A stretch of DNA of 64,000 nucleotides from Rhizobium sp. Root1220 (lineage in GTDB: Bacteria; Pseudomonadota; Alphaproteobacteria; Rhizobiales; Rhizobiaceae). Position numbers and translations under genes: made by a program. The stretch is taken from assembly GCF_001426265.1 (NCBI RefSeq), contig NZ_LMDG01000033.1, forward strand, positions 339,336-403,335, in the 5' to 3' direction. How positions within the stretch are numbered: the stretch's first letter is position 1; each line of letters begins with the position of its first letter. Below, in pieces: positions 18,732 through 28,060 of this stretch. A model generated the notes under the pieces. It made no database searches. It saw only the letters and a list, made by a program, of their open reading frames with translations, and had not been told where the DNA came from.

Positions 18732-20551
18732 TCTGACGTGCCGCGTGCGTCGATCGTGAACTGCTGGATGAGGTTCATCAGCGCCTCGGCCTCGCTCGCC
18801 AGCTGGCGGCTTGCCTCTGTAGTCTCCTCGACCATCGCCGCATTTTTCTGGGTCATTTGGTCCATCGCATTGACGGATCCATTGACTTCCTGCAGCGCCG
18901 CCGACTGATCCTGGCTTGCCGTTGCGATCGTGTCGACGTGCTTGCTGATCGTGATGATTTCTTGACTGATAGACGCAAGCACCGCGCCGGTTCTTTGCAC
19001 GAGGCCGGAGCCGACCGACACTTCACGGGTGGATTTTTCGATAAGGCCCTTGATCTCGCGCGCGGCATCGGCGGAGCGCTGCGCGAGCTCGCGGACTTCC
19101 TGCGCGACCACTGCAAACCCCTTGCCGGCCTCACCTGCGCGCGCTGCTTCGATCCCGGCATTCAATGCCAGCAGGTTGGTCTGGAAGGCGATGTCGTCGA
19201 TCACCTCGATGATCTGCTCGATCTGCTTCGAAGCCTGTTCGATGCGCCCCATGGCGGCCACGGTGTCGCCGACCACGACGCCGGAACTATCGGCTGTTTT
19301 CTTGGTCAACGAAACGGTGGCGTTTGCCTCGCGGGCACGATCCGCCGAAGATCGGACGGTGACCGTTATCTCTTCGACTGCGGCGGCGGTCTCCTCAAGG
19401 CTTGCAGCCTGCGCTTCGGTGCGCTTCGACAGCTCGTCAGCGGACGAGAGCATTGCGCCGGAATTCTGATGGATTGCGGCGGCGTTGTCGCGGATGCGCG
19501 ACAGCGTGTCCTGCAGACGCAGGAGCGAGGCGTTGAAGTCGTTGCGGAGCTGCTCGAGGCGACCCACAAACGGCGTCTCGATGGTCTGCGAGACGTCGCC
19601 CTGCGACAGGCGTCCAAGTCCGGCCGCAAGCTGGTTCACAGCGAAATCAATCTGGCCATCCAGCGCCTGTTTGTCGGCGTCGTTGCGGGCGCGCTCGGCG
19701 TCGCTCAGTTCGCGTTGTTCGGCCGCTTGTGTTTCGAGCGCCACGCGGGCGCGGGCATTGTCGCGGAACAGCGCAAGGGCACGGCCGATCGCACCGAATT
19801 CGTTCTGCTTGTCGACACAAGGGATGGTGCCGCCCAAATTGCCGGCGGAGATGGTGTGAATGGTCGCGGTCAGCGCCTCCAGCGGCCTTACCGACGCGCG
19901 GATCGCGAAGTAGGCGAGCACGCCGACGAGCATCAGGACAGCCACGCCGGCACCGACTACCAGCATCAGCAACTGCTGCAGGCTGCTGTAATACACCTCC
20001 ATCGGGATGCCGATGAAGAGGATGCCGACCGTTGTGCCCGACGCGCTCTTGACCGGGAAGTAGCCGGTCATGAACTTGCGGCCGAACAGGTCGGCAGGTC
20101 CGTAGTAGGCTTGACCCTTGGCGAGCGTTGCCTGGGCCGGATGATCCGCGGCCAGCTTGGTACCGACTGCACGGTCGCCATTTTCCTTCTTCACGTTGGT
20201 GGAAACGCGAACATAGTCACTGCCCTGCCGCTCAAACACGGTGGCCACGCCAGCGATGGATTGGGCGGTGCGATCGACCAGCGCGTGGTCCCCAAGCGAC
20301 GGGAGCTTGTCCTCAGAAACACTGGCAAGTTCGTTGTCCCGGATTTCGACGTTGGCGGCCTGATCGCCGGCGGCGTAGAGGACGGCCATCGTGCGGCTCG
20401 CATCCTTCGCATCGGAGACTGCGCTCCTCATCACGTAGTCGCTCAGATTGTAGTAGGTCACGCTGACGATTGCCGCAGTGCTGAATATCAACAGTGCAAG
20501 TGTGATCACGACGATCTGTCGAACAATGGATGCCGAGAAAAGACGAAGCAT
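18704..20551 (-). CDS. Methyl-accepting chemotaxis protein with periplasmic Cache-type sensor
   Basis: The 615-residue chemoreceptor has a first membrane helix (about 10-33), a periplasmic domain of about 150 residues ending FPVKSASGTTVGILFIGIPME, which resembles a single-Cache (sCache_3) sensor, a second helix (about 192-215), a HAMP linker and a cytoplasmic signalling tip with IAFQTNLLALNAGIEAARAG. It senses a small ligand of unknown identity and signals to CheA. AGGGGA six bases before the ATG supports the start. A second receptor gene lies immediately upstream on the same strand, but a terminator between them suggests separate transcripts. Confidence 0.93.
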   Translation of the reverse strand: MLRLFSASIVRQIVVITLALLIFSTAAIVSVTYYNLSDYVMRSAVSDAKDASRTMAVLYAAGDQAANVEIRDNELASVSEDKLPSLGDHALVDRTAQSIAGVATVFERQGSDYVRVSTNVKKENGDRAVGTKLAADHPAQATLAKGQAYYGPADLFGRKFMTGYFPVKSASGTTVGILFIGIPMEVYYSSLQQLLMLVVGAGVAVLMLVGVLAYFAIRASVRPLEALTATIHTISAGNLGGTIPCVDKQNEFGAIGRALALFRDNARARVALETQAAEQRELSDAERARNDADKQALDGQIDFAVNQLAAGLGRLSQGDVSQTIETPFVGRLEQLRNDFNASLLRLQDTLSRIRDNAAAIHQNSGAMLSSADELSKRTEAQAASLEETAAAVEEITVTVRSSADRAREANATVSLTKKTADSSGVVVGDTVAAMGRIEQASKQIEQIIEVIDDIAFQTNLLALNAGIEAARAGEAGKGFAVVAQEVRELAQRSADAAREIKGLIEKSTREVSVGSGLVQRTGAVLASISQEIITISKHVDTIATASQDQSAALQEVNGSVNAMDQMTQKNAAMVEETTEASRQLASEAEALMNLIQQFTIDARGTSDYGRARRAA

Positions 20552-20709
20552 GGAGGTCCCCTGAAATGCAAGGCCTCACGCTAATGCAAAAGCTTTAAAG
20601 AAAATTCTCAACAAGTTGACGATTGTCAGTTTTCACTGCGCCAATTCTTCCAGTGAGCCTGATGAATACGCAATTCCAGACCGTATTCCTCGCATGCGTC
20701 CTCCAAATA

Positions 20710-20736
20710 GAAAGGCCCCGGAGATGGGGCCTTTCC
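20710..20736 (-). terminator. Rho-independent terminator of the second chemoreceptor gene
   Basis: GAAAGGCCCC and GGGGCCTTTC form a ten-pair stem with a six-base loop; on the minus strand it is followed by a T-rich tract. It lies about 25 bases beyond the stop codon. Confidence 0.75.
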
Positions 20737-20758
20737 AAAGCGTCGATTGCGATCCGGA

Positions 20759-23287
20759 TCAGGCAGCGCGGTAGAATCCAGCCTGCACATCACCGTCGAT
20801 CTTGAACTGCTTGACCAGCCGCAGCAGCGCGTCCGCCTCGCCGGCGAGTTCGCGGCTGGCAGCGGTGGTTTCTTCCACCATCGCGGCGTTCTGCTGGGTC
20901 ATCTGATCCATCTGGTTGACGGTCGCATTAACCTCCTGCAATGCGCTTGACTGGTCATGGCTTGCGCGGGCAATCATTTCGACATGCTGGCTGATGGTGA
21001 CGATCTGGGCACTGATCTTCGCCAGAACCGTACCGGTTTCCTGCACGAACTGCGAGCCGGAGCTGACCTCGGTCGTCGACTTGTTGATGAGCCCCTTGAT
21101 CTCCTGGGCGGCCGCAGCCGAACGCTGCGCCAGTTCGCGGACTTCCATGGCGACAACCGCAAAGCCCTTGCCGGCGTCTCCGGCGCGCGCGGCTTCGATC
21201 CCCGCATTCAGAGCCAGAAGGTTGGTCTGGAAAGCGATCTCGTCGATCACGCCGATGATCTGTTCGATCTTGCGCGATGCATCCTCGATGCGAACCATGG
21301 CGTCAATCGCGTTGCTGACCACGGTCGCCGAGTCGTCGGCGCTGCGCTTGGCCTGACGAACGATCTGGTCGGCGTCCTTGGCGCGCTCGGCGGACGAGCG
21401 GACCGTGACGGTGATTTGATCGACGGCGGCAGCGGTTTCCTCCAGCGAGGCGGCCTGCTGTTCCGTGCGCTTCGACAGGTCCTCGGCCGACTGAGCCATC
21501 TGGTTGCCGTTGCCCTGGATCATTTCGACGTTGTCGCGGATCTGGCTCATGGTCGCCTGGAGACGCATCATCGAACCGTTGAAGTCCTGACGAAGCTGCT
21601 CGAGGCGGCCGATGAACGGCGTTTCGATGGTGGTCGAGATATCGCCCTGCGACATACGCTCGAGGCCGGCCGCAAGCTCGTTGACCGCGAATTCGATCTG
21701 CCGATCCATGTCGCGTTTTTCGGCATCGTTGCGCTGACGCTCGTGGTCGGCGGCAACACGCTCCTCTTCGCTCTGCTCCTCGATACGGATCTTCGAGATC
21801 GCGTTTTCCTTGAAGATGCCAAGCGCACGAGCCATGTCGCCGATTTCGTCATAGCGCTGCTCGCCGGAGATGTTTGTATCCAGCGCACCGTCGGCAATTC
21901 GGCGCATGGCAGCGGTGATCTGGCCGATCGGCCGTTGAAGGGTCAGCACAAGCGCAATGCCGCCTACGATCGAAAGCAGGATGCCAAGGCCGGTGGTAAG
22001 CACGGAGATACCGTTTGCCTGCGTGCGCTCGGCGCCGGCCGTCTGCTTCTGCAACTCGGCGAAGGCGGTCAACTGGCCCCATACAGTGTCCAGTTGCTGG
22101 CGGGCGGAAGCGTAATCGGCAACGCGCTGATTGATCGTATCAACGAGGCTCTGCGCGTCCTTGTCCATTGAGGCGAGAGCCGGCGAGACCGCGGCCACGA
22201 TATCTTCCGCGAAATCCATGCCCTTGGCGCTGGCAAGCAGCGTGTTGAGATTGGTGCCCAGCGTGGCGATTTCCTGATGCAGGCGAACGCGATTTTCCTT
22301 GCTCGGCTTGGCAGCGAACTCGCCAAGGACAAGCTGCAGCGAGTAGATCGCGCTTTCGAGCCTGCGCGTGTCTTCGAGGACGGAGTTCGTCTGTGCGATG
22401 CGGCTGTCGAGTTCGACGAAGGTCGTTGTCGCCGCGCGCATCATCTGCGTTGCGGTCAACTGCGTGTAGGTGGACATCTGGCGGAAACGCGAGACGAGGC
22501 GACCGAGATTGGCGATTGCCTCGTCAGTGTTCGCATCGGCAGCCGTCGCCTGCGCCTTCACGTCGCTGATCGTCTGGGACAGCGACTGGGTCATGCTCTT
22601 CTGGTTCTGCGGAACCGAAATCTCGATCAGGCGCTGCGCCTTGGCAATCGCCGGGATGGCATCGGTGACCACCTTCAGCTTGTCGGCGGGAGCCTGCGCC
22701 TTGTTGAAATCGCCCATGACTGCGGCAAGCGCATCGCCACCCTTGAGGAGGCGATCGGCCGCACGCAGCGTCGCGGTCGCATTGCCTTCGTCGTTGCGAA
22801 TATTCTCCTCGAGCTTCTGTGCATCGAAGTTGACGTTGAAGCGGCTGGTGATCATGACCTTTTGCGCATCGTCGATTGACTTGCGCAATGCCAGTTCCTG
22901 CTCGTGCAATGTCCAGAGTTTGCCGACAGTATCGGTGATACCTGCCGTGCCATCCGTGGCAGCTTGCAGGTTTTCGCGACCCGCGTTTTCGCCAATCTGA
23001 TTGAGCGTCGCCTTCAGCGTGGCCTGCTGGGCGCCGATATCGCTGTAGAGCTTGTCACGCGCTTCCTGGCTGGTGATCTGCAGGAAGTCATCCATCGAAC
23101 CGTACAGATCCTTGAACCCGCTCAGCGACTGGAGAACACTGTTGGAGATTTCCATGCGTCCCTGCAGCAAGCCGGAGGCATAGAGCCCGGTCAGGCCGAC
23201 CGCAGAGATACTCACCACGAAGGGCAGCACAAACATCAAGACCTTGGTCTTGATCCTGAAGCGCGAAAGAATCTTGTCAATCAACAT
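20759..23287 (-). CDS. Methyl-accepting chemotaxis protein with large helical periplasmic domain
   Basis: From ATG 23287 the receptor has 842 residues: membrane helix 1 (about 12-35), an unusually long helical periplasmic region (about 36-420), helix 2 (about 425-447, LGILLSIVGGIALVLTL), HAMP (RPIGQITAAMRRIADGALD) and a signalling domain with AFQTNLLALNAGIEAARAGD. The long helical sensor resembles the HBM/TarH-like class more than a Cache domain; its ligand cannot be predicted. The open frame extends to 23404, but residues before 23287 are not receptor-like. The signalling half is clearly homologous to the neighbouring receptor. Confidence 0.92.
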   Translation of the reverse strand: MLIDKILSRFRIKTKVLMFVLPFVVSISAVGLTGLYASGLLQGRMEISNSVLQSLSGFKDLYGSMDDFLQITSQEARDKLYSDIGAQQATLKATLNQIGENAGRENLQAATDGTAGITDTVGKLWTLHEQELALRKSIDDAQKVMITSRFNVNFDAQKLEENIRNDEGNATATLRAADRLLKGGDALAAVMGDFNKAQAPADKLKVVTDAIPAIAKAQRLIEISVPQNQKSMTQSLSQTISDVKAQATAADANTDEAIANLGRLVSRFRQMSTYTQLTATQMMRAATTTFVELDSRIAQTNSVLEDTRRLESAIYSLQLVLGEFAAKPSKENRVRLHQEIATLGTNLNTLLASAKGMDFAEDIVAAVSPALASMDKDAQSLVDTINQRVADYASARQQLDTVWGQLTAFAELQKQTAGAERTQANGISVLTTGLGILLSIVGGIALVLTLQRPIGQITAAMRRIADGALDTNISGEQRYDEIGDMARALGIFKENAISKIRIEEQSEEERVAADHERQRNDAEKRDMDRQIEFAVNELAAGLERMSQGDISTTIETPFIGRLEQLRQDFNGSMMRLQATMSQIRDNVEMIQGNGNQMAQSAEDLSKRTEQQAASLEETAAAVDQITVTVRSSAERAKDADQIVRQAKRSADDSATVVSNAIDAMVRIEDASRKIEQIIGVIDEIAFQTNLLALNAGIEAARAGDAGKGFAVVAMEVRELAQRSAAAAQEIKGLINKSTTEVSSGSQFVQETGTVLAKISAQIVTISQHVEMIARASHDQSSALQEVNATVNQMDQMTQQNAAMVEETTAASRELAGEADALLRLVKQFKIDGDVQAGFYRAA

Positions 23288-23474
23288 GGCGGTTCCGGCC
23301 TTCCATACACCACTCCTCCCACCGGTCACCTTGTGGCGCCGGCCGAGTGCATCGAGCTGCTTTTTTTGGAACAAGTCGGGAGCCCGGCATTCGCCAGGCG
23401 GCAATCATTGCCAGCTCGCCACGCAAGAAGCGAAGGCGCCCAGTATTCAGTGATCAAGTCTTGCAGAGGATGTC

Positions 23475-23489
23475 TTAATTTTCGGATAA
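23475..23489. promoter_or_regulatory. Near-match CtrA box upstream of the chemoreceptor
   Basis: TTAA-TTTTCGG-ATAA has one mismatch to the TTAA-N7-TTAA consensus. It lies 188 bases upstream of the chemoreceptor ATG at 23287 and is weaker evidence than the perfect boxes. Confidence 0.25.
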
Positions 23490-23580
23490 GCGCATATCAC
23501 CGAAAGCCGCACTCAAATCGATTTATGTGCGGAGACGGCTGGCGTCCGAGCGCCAGCGAGGTCCCGGAAATAGCGTGATG

Positions 23581-23724
23581 TCAGAAGGATCGAGCGACGA
23601 GGAGTGCGATAGTGGCAGCCGCTGCGCTCACTGCGAGCACAACGTAACGCATGGCGACGAGCTTATTGTCGGCCTTTGTTTGAGCAATAGCAACGGCGCG
23701 GGCCCGTGGTGTGTTCCTGTTCAT
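23581..23724 (-). CDS. Small single-pass membrane protein, 47 residues
   Basis: Reading the minus strand gives MNRNTPRARAVAIAQTK, then a lysine-containing linker and a hydrophobic helix YVVLAVSAAAATIALLVARSF ending at a TGA. GAGG lies eight bases before the ATG. The basic N-terminus and single helix predict an inner-membrane protein with the N-terminus inside. It is too short for routine gene finding. Function is unknown. Confidence 0.55.
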   Translation of the reverse strand: MNRNTPRARAVAIAQTKADNKLVAMRYVVLAVSAAAATIALLVARSF

Positions 23725-23872
23725 CTGCAGAACCTCACTTCTCTCTGACGTAACAATCCAACAAAACAGTATGCTGGTAAAGCGTTATTTAGGAAGCGCT
23801 TTTGAGCATGTCATTGAGACAGGATGGCGCACCCCGCTTAAGAACTCTTGAATCGACCCGCCAGTTTCACGC

Positions 23873-25054
23873 CTACAAAGATTCACCTGCGGCAAAGCCG
23901 GAAGCCCAGGCCCACTGAAAATTATAACCGCCGAGCCAGCCGGTCACGTCGACGCACTCGCCGATGAAATAGAGGCCGGGCACGTGTTTCGCCGCCATCG
24001 TGCGGGAATCGAGCGCAGCGGTGTCCACGCCGCCGAGTGTCACTTCCGCGGTGCGGTAGCCTTCGGAACCAGATGGCCTGATCGTCCAGTTCTGCACGGC
24101 GTTGGCCAACCGCAACAGAACCTTGTCCGAAAGGTCCGCCATGTGACCGGTGATCCGCTCGCGCTCGGTAAGATACTGGGCAAGCCGCTTGGGCAATATC
24201 TCGCCAAGGGCGGTCTGCGCCGATTGCCGGCCGTTGGCCCGTCTTGCCTTTTTGAGGTGTCCCAAAAGGTCGATGTCCGGCTCGATATCCAGCGTGATAT
24301 CGTCGCCCTCGCGCCAATAAGAAGAAATCTGCAGAATAGCGGGGCCGCTCAGACCGCGGTGGGTGAAAAGCAGCGCTTCACGAAACGCTGCCTTGCCGTT
24401 GCGGATTTCCGCGGGAACGGCAATGCCGGACAGTTCGGAAAGACTTTCGAGCATGGCCTGATCCACCGTCAGCGGCACCAGGCCCGGTCGTGTTTCGATC
24501 AGCGGCAAGCCAAATTGCTCCGCGATCCGATAGGCGAAGCCCGTGGCGCCCATCTTGGGAATGGACTTGCCGCCGCTGGCAATCACCAGCGAGCGACATT
24601 CGTAGGCGCCTTCGGAAGTCGAAACGTGAAAGCCCGCCTCCGTTTTCTCCACGCCGGCAATCTCGGTTCTCACGTGTAGAGACGCACCCGCCGCCTGCAT
24701 CTCGTCAAGCAGCATCCGGATGATCTGCTTGGCACTGTCGTCACAAAAGAGTTGTCCGAGGGTTTTCTCATGCCAGGCGATCTTGTGCCGATCGACCATG
24801 GCAATGAAGTCGGACGGCGTAAATCGCGCCAGCGCCGACTTGCAGAAATGCGGATTGGTCGAGAGAAAGTTCTTCGGACCCGCGTGGATGTTGGTGAAGT
24901 TGCAGCGCCCACCGCCGGAGATGCGGATCTTTTCACCGGGCATCTTTGCATGATCCAGCAAGATCACCGAGCGGCCGCGCTGGGCGGCACGAATGGCGCA
25001 CATCATGCCTGCGGCGCCCGCGCCGATGACGATCACATCGCTTTTCCGCTGCAA
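23873..25054 (-). CDS. FAD-dependent oxidoreductase of the HI0933/YhiN (BaiN-like) family
   Basis: The 393-residue flavoprotein begins with the dinucleotide motif VIVIGAGAAGMMCA and has the family signatures GEKIRISGGGRCNFTN, IASGGKSIPKMGATGFAY and the C-terminal GGYNFQWAWASGFAAG. The family's physiological substrate is not established. Translation seems to begin at TTG 25054, with AGGGA eight bases upstream. It is divergent from the glutamine synthetase-like gene across about 125 bases. Confidence 0.88.
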   Translation of the reverse strand: MQRKSDVIVIGAGAAGMMCAIRAAQRGRSVILLDHAKMPGEKIRISGGGRCNFTNIHAGPKNFLSTNPHFCKSALARFTPSDFIAMVDRHKIAWHEKTLGQLFCDDSAKQIIRMLLDEMQAAGASLHVRTEIAGVEKTEAGFHVSTSEGAYECRSLVIASGGKSIPKMGATGFAYRIAEQFGLPLIETRPGLVPLTVDQAMLESLSELSGIAVPAEIRNGKAAFREALLFTHRGLSGPAILQISSYWREGDDITLDIEPDIDLLGHLKKARRANGRQSAQTALGEILPKRLAQYLTERERITGHMADLSDKVLLRLANAVQNWTIRPSGSEGYRTAEVTLGGVDTAALDSRTMAAKHVPGLYFIGECVDVTGWLGGYNFQWAWASGFAAGESL

Positions 25055-25180
25055 ATTCGTTTCCCTTGTCGAAAGGCGTCTTCTTTTTCCATCAGTGAGC
25101 GAAAGTCAACGTGGCCTCCCCCTCGCCAATTGCCAAACTCTGGCTATTATGCCTTCAAGATCAACGCAAACCGGTGTGTC

Positions 25181-26617
25181 ATGTCCCCAAAAAAGACGAC
25201 GCTGAAACCTGCCAAGAACGTGCCTGCCTCGAAGAATAGACCCCCGGACCCCGGATCTCTGCGCGGCGTGGCAAACTGGAAGGAAGCAGCACAGTTCTTG
25301 CGGGCACGCGGCATCGAAGATATCGAATGCATCACGCCTGATCTGGCTGGCGTGCCGCGCGGCAAGATGATGCCAAGTTCCAAGTTCACGTCGAATACGT
25401 CGCTGGCACTGCCTTCGGCGATCTATCGGCATACGATATCAGGGGAATATCCGGAGGAGACCGAAAGCTTCCGCTACGAGCCGCGCGATAGTGACCTGAA
25501 GCTCGTGCCCGATCTTTCGACGCTCTCGGTCGTGCCATGGGAAACCGATCCCACCGCACAGGTGATCTGCGATATCGTCACCGCCGACGGCGAAGAGGTG
25601 TCCTATACGCCGCGCAACGTGTTGAAGCGGATCATGAAGCTCTATCATGACCGCGGCTGGAAGCCGATCGTGGCGCCTGAGATCGAATTCTATCTCGTGG
25701 CCAAGAACGACGATCCGGATTATCCGCTGCATCCGCCAAAGGGGCGGTCGGGCCGCTCCATTCTCGGCGGCCAGGGATATTCGATCGCCGGCATCAACGA
25801 GTTCGACGAACTGATCGACGACATCTATCATTTCTCGGAAAAGCAGGGCCTCGAGATCGATACGCTGATCCACGAGGAGGGCCCGGCGCAGCTCGAAATC
25901 AACCTACGCCATGGCAACCCGATCGAGCTCGCCGACCAGGTATTCCTGTTCAAGAGGACGATCCGAGAAGCGGCGATGAAGCACAACATCTACGCGACCT
26001 TCATGGCAAAGCCGATGCAGGGCCAGCCCGGATCTGCCATGCATATCCACCAGTCTGTCGTCAACGAGGAGACGGGGAAGAACGTATTCTCCAATCCGGA
26101 CGGATCGCCGTCGCGGGAGTTCTTCCATTTCATTGGCGGCATGCAGAAATACGTACCGAGCGCCCTCTCCATGCTGGCGCCTTATGTGAATTCGTATCGC
26201 CGCCTGACGCCGGATATGTCTTGCCCTGTCAACAATGCCTGGGGCTATGACAACCGCACGACCGCCTTCCGGGTACCGGTTTCGGATCCGCAGGCGCGGC
26301 GCGTGGAAAATCGACTGCCAAGCTCCGACGCCAATCCCTATCTGGCACTTGCCGCCTCCCTTGCTTCCGGCCTGCTCGGGATCATGAAGGAAATCGAGCC
26401 GACGGCGCCGACCGAGGACGCTGCCAACGAGGGTTCGATCGAACTGCCCCGCGGCCTGCTCGAAGCCGTTGCGTTGATGGAGGACGAGCCGGCCTTCGAA
26501 GAGGTGTTCGGCAAGGAGTTCATCGGCCTTTACGCTGGCGTCAAGCGCGGAGAATTCGAGACCTTCATGCAGGTGATCAGCCCATGGGAGCGTGAATTCC
26601 TTCTGCTCAACGTGTGA
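25181..26617 (+). CDS. Glutamine synthetase family protein (PuuA/gamma-glutamyl-polyamine synthetase-like)
   Basis: The 478-residue protein has a GS beta-grasp N-domain and catalytic domain: metal-binding EIEFYL and EEGPAQLEINLRHG, the HIHQSV loop, and WGYDNRTTAFRVP for nucleotide and substrate. It lacks a clear adenylylation tyrosine loop of housekeeping GlnA. With the FAD oxidase 11 bases downstream it mirrors E. coli puuA-puuB, so ATP-dependent gamma-glutamylation of putrescine or another amine is likely but not proven. The start at ATG 25181 has only a weak ribosome site; the frame is open upstream into the divergent gene. Confidence 0.85.
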   Translation: MSPKKTTLKPAKNVPASKNRPPDPGSLRGVANWKEAAQFLRARGIEDIECITPDLAGVPRGKMMPSSKFTSNTSLALPSAIYRHTISGEYPEETESFRYEPRDSDLKLVPDLSTLSVVPWETDPTAQVICDIVTADGEEVSYTPRNVLKRIMKLYHDRGWKPIVAPEIEFYLVAKNDDPDYPLHPPKGRSGRSILGGQGYSIAGINEFDELIDDIYHFSEKQGLEIDTLIHEEGPAQLEINLRHGNPIELADQVFLFKRTIREAAMKHNIYATFMAKPMQGQPGSAMHIHQSVVNEETGKNVFSNPDGSPSREFFHFIGGMQKYVPSALSMLAPYVNSYRRLTPDMSCPVNNAWGYDNRTTAFRVPVSDPQARRVENRLPSSDANPYLALAASLASGLLGIMKEIEPTAPTEDAANEGSIELPRGLLEAVALMEDEPAFEEVFGKEFIGLYAGVKRGEFETFMQVISPWEREFLLLNV

Positions 26618-26628
26618 GGAGGCTCATC

Positions 26629-27927
26629 ATGGCATCGCAAGAGGCATGGCAGAGCCCGATTGCGCCAGGCATTTCCCTGTATCAGGAGACTGCCGGCGAG
26701 CGCCCTAGCTACCCGTCGCTCGATGGGTCGAGGACCTGTGACGTCGCCATCGTCGGCGGCGGCTACACCGGTCTGCAGGCCGCCTACTATCTGGCCAAGG
26801 CTGGTGTTTCGGTCGTGCTCATCGAAGCCTGTCGCTTTGGCGACGGTGCTTCGGGGCGTAATGGCGGCCAACTCGGCACGGGCCAACGCTGGTGGCCGGA
26901 GGAGATGGAAGAAAAGATCGGCTACGAACGGTCTAAGGCACTCTTCGATCTGGCAGAAGCTGCCAAACGGCACCTGCTGGATTTCGCGATGGATCACCAG
27001 ATCGACATCGACTTCATGCCGGGGCAGATGAACGTGTCGCACAAGGTAGGCTACCAGCGCGCCTACCACGCGAATGCGGAGATTGCCGCATCGCGCTACG
27101 ACTATCCGCACCTGCGTTTCATGGACAGGGAGGAGACGCAGCAACGCCTGGGATCGAACCGTTACCTGTGCGGTGTTCGTGATACCGGCACCGGCCATAT
27201 CCATCCGCTGAAGCTGCTGATCGGCCTTGCGCGCGTCGCGGCCAACGCCGGCGCCGGCATCTTCGAGATGACCAAGGCCACAGCCATCCGCCAGGGCGGT
27301 GGCAAAGTGACCATCGAAACGCCGCAGGGCCAGATCGTCTCAAGCAAGGCGCTGATCGCCTGCAACGGCTATATCGGCAACCTTGAGCCGGTCACTGCGA
27401 GCCACGTCATGCCGATCAGGTCTTTCATCGGCGCCACGGCTCCAATCACCGGCCACCCGGATGTGCTGGCTGGTGGGGAAGCCGTGGCCGATTCACGTTT
27501 CGTCGTGCGCTACTTCCGCAAGACAAAGGACGGACGCCTACTGTTCGGTGGTCGCGAGGCCTATACCGCCGACAACCCGCGCGACATAACGCAGCACATC
27601 CGCCGACAGATTGCCGAGATCTACCCCACACTTGGGAATATCGAGATCACCCACGCCTGGGGCGGATCGGTTGGCATCACGATGCCCCGGCAGCCGTTCG
27701 TCCGCGACGTGATGCCCGGCGTGACATCGATCGGCGGCTATTCCGGGCATGGGGTGATGCTGGCGAATTACTGTGGCAAGCTCTATGCCGAAACCGTGCT
27801 TGGAAAGTCGGCGGACCTGGAGCTTTTCCGGGCACTCGATGTGCCTGCGTTTCCCGGTGGTGCGGCCATGCGCGCCCCGCTGCTTTTCCTGGCACTCTCA
27901 TGGTTTGCGCTGCGCGACAGGTTTTAG
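26629..27927 (+). CDS. FAD-dependent amine oxidoreductase (PuuB-like)
   Basis: The 432-residue DAO-family flavoenzyme has the FAD motif VAIVGGGYTGLQAAYYLAKAG and GASGRNGGQLGTGQRWWPEE, plus the C-terminal WGGSVGITMPRQP and GYSGHGVMLANYCGKL typical of gamma-glutamylputrescine oxidase PuuB. GAGGAGG precedes the ATG, overlapping the upstream stop, so the two genes form an operon. It probably oxidises the gamma-glutamyl-amine made by the upstream enzyme. Other N-substituted amino acids remain possible. Confidence 0.85.
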   Translation: MASQEAWQSPIAPGISLYQETAGERPSYPSLDGSRTCDVAIVGGGYTGLQAAYYLAKAGVSVVLIEACRFGDGASGRNGGQLGTGQRWWPEEMEEKIGYERSKALFDLAEAAKRHLLDFAMDHQIDIDFMPGQMNVSHKVGYQRAYHANAEIAASRYDYPHLRFMDREETQQRLGSNRYLCGVRDTGTGHIHPLKLLIGLARVAANAGAGIFEMTKATAIRQGGGKVTIETPQGQIVSSKALIACNGYIGNLEPVTASHVMPIRSFIGATAPITGHPDVLAGGEAVADSRFVVRYFRKTKDGRLLFGGREAYTADNPRDITQHIRRQIAEIYPTLGNIEITHAWGGSVGITMPRQPFVRDVMPGVTSIGGYSGHGVMLANYCGKLYAETVLGKSADLELFRALDVPAFPGGAAMRAPLLFLALSWFALRDRF

Positions 27928-28006
27928 TCAGATTGCGCATTTCCTCGCGCGTCAATTCGATCTAAAACCAGTTCTCGACAGATTCATTGCAGCGCACACT
28001 GGCTTT

Positions 28007-28026
28007 TTTAAATCGATTAGATTAAA
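28007..28026. promoter_or_regulatory. AT-rich partial palindrome upstream of zwf
   Basis: TTTAA and TTAAA arms flank a ten-base centre containing AATCGATT. It lies 35 bases before the zwf ATG and could be an operator or promoter element. Evidence is weak. Confidence 0.3.
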
Positions 28027-28060
28027 GAGCCAACAACCAGTCTGATTGAGAGATATCCTC

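Noticed and set aside
18857..20584. 575-codon open frame on the plus strand, opposite the chemoreceptor
   Set aside because: It mirrors a clear chemoreceptor on the other strand; composition is Arg/Asp/Gly/His-rich with no domain, as expected for the complement of GC-rich coding DNA.
23527..23748. 73-codon plus-strand frame in the gap after the chemoreceptor
   Set aside because: It has no ribosome site or domain, while the minus strand encodes a small membrane protein with a good site.
28007..28026. zwf upstream palindrome as a HexR site
   Set aside because: It does not match the HexR consensus I know and the arms are only five bases; kept as a weak regulatory candidate only.
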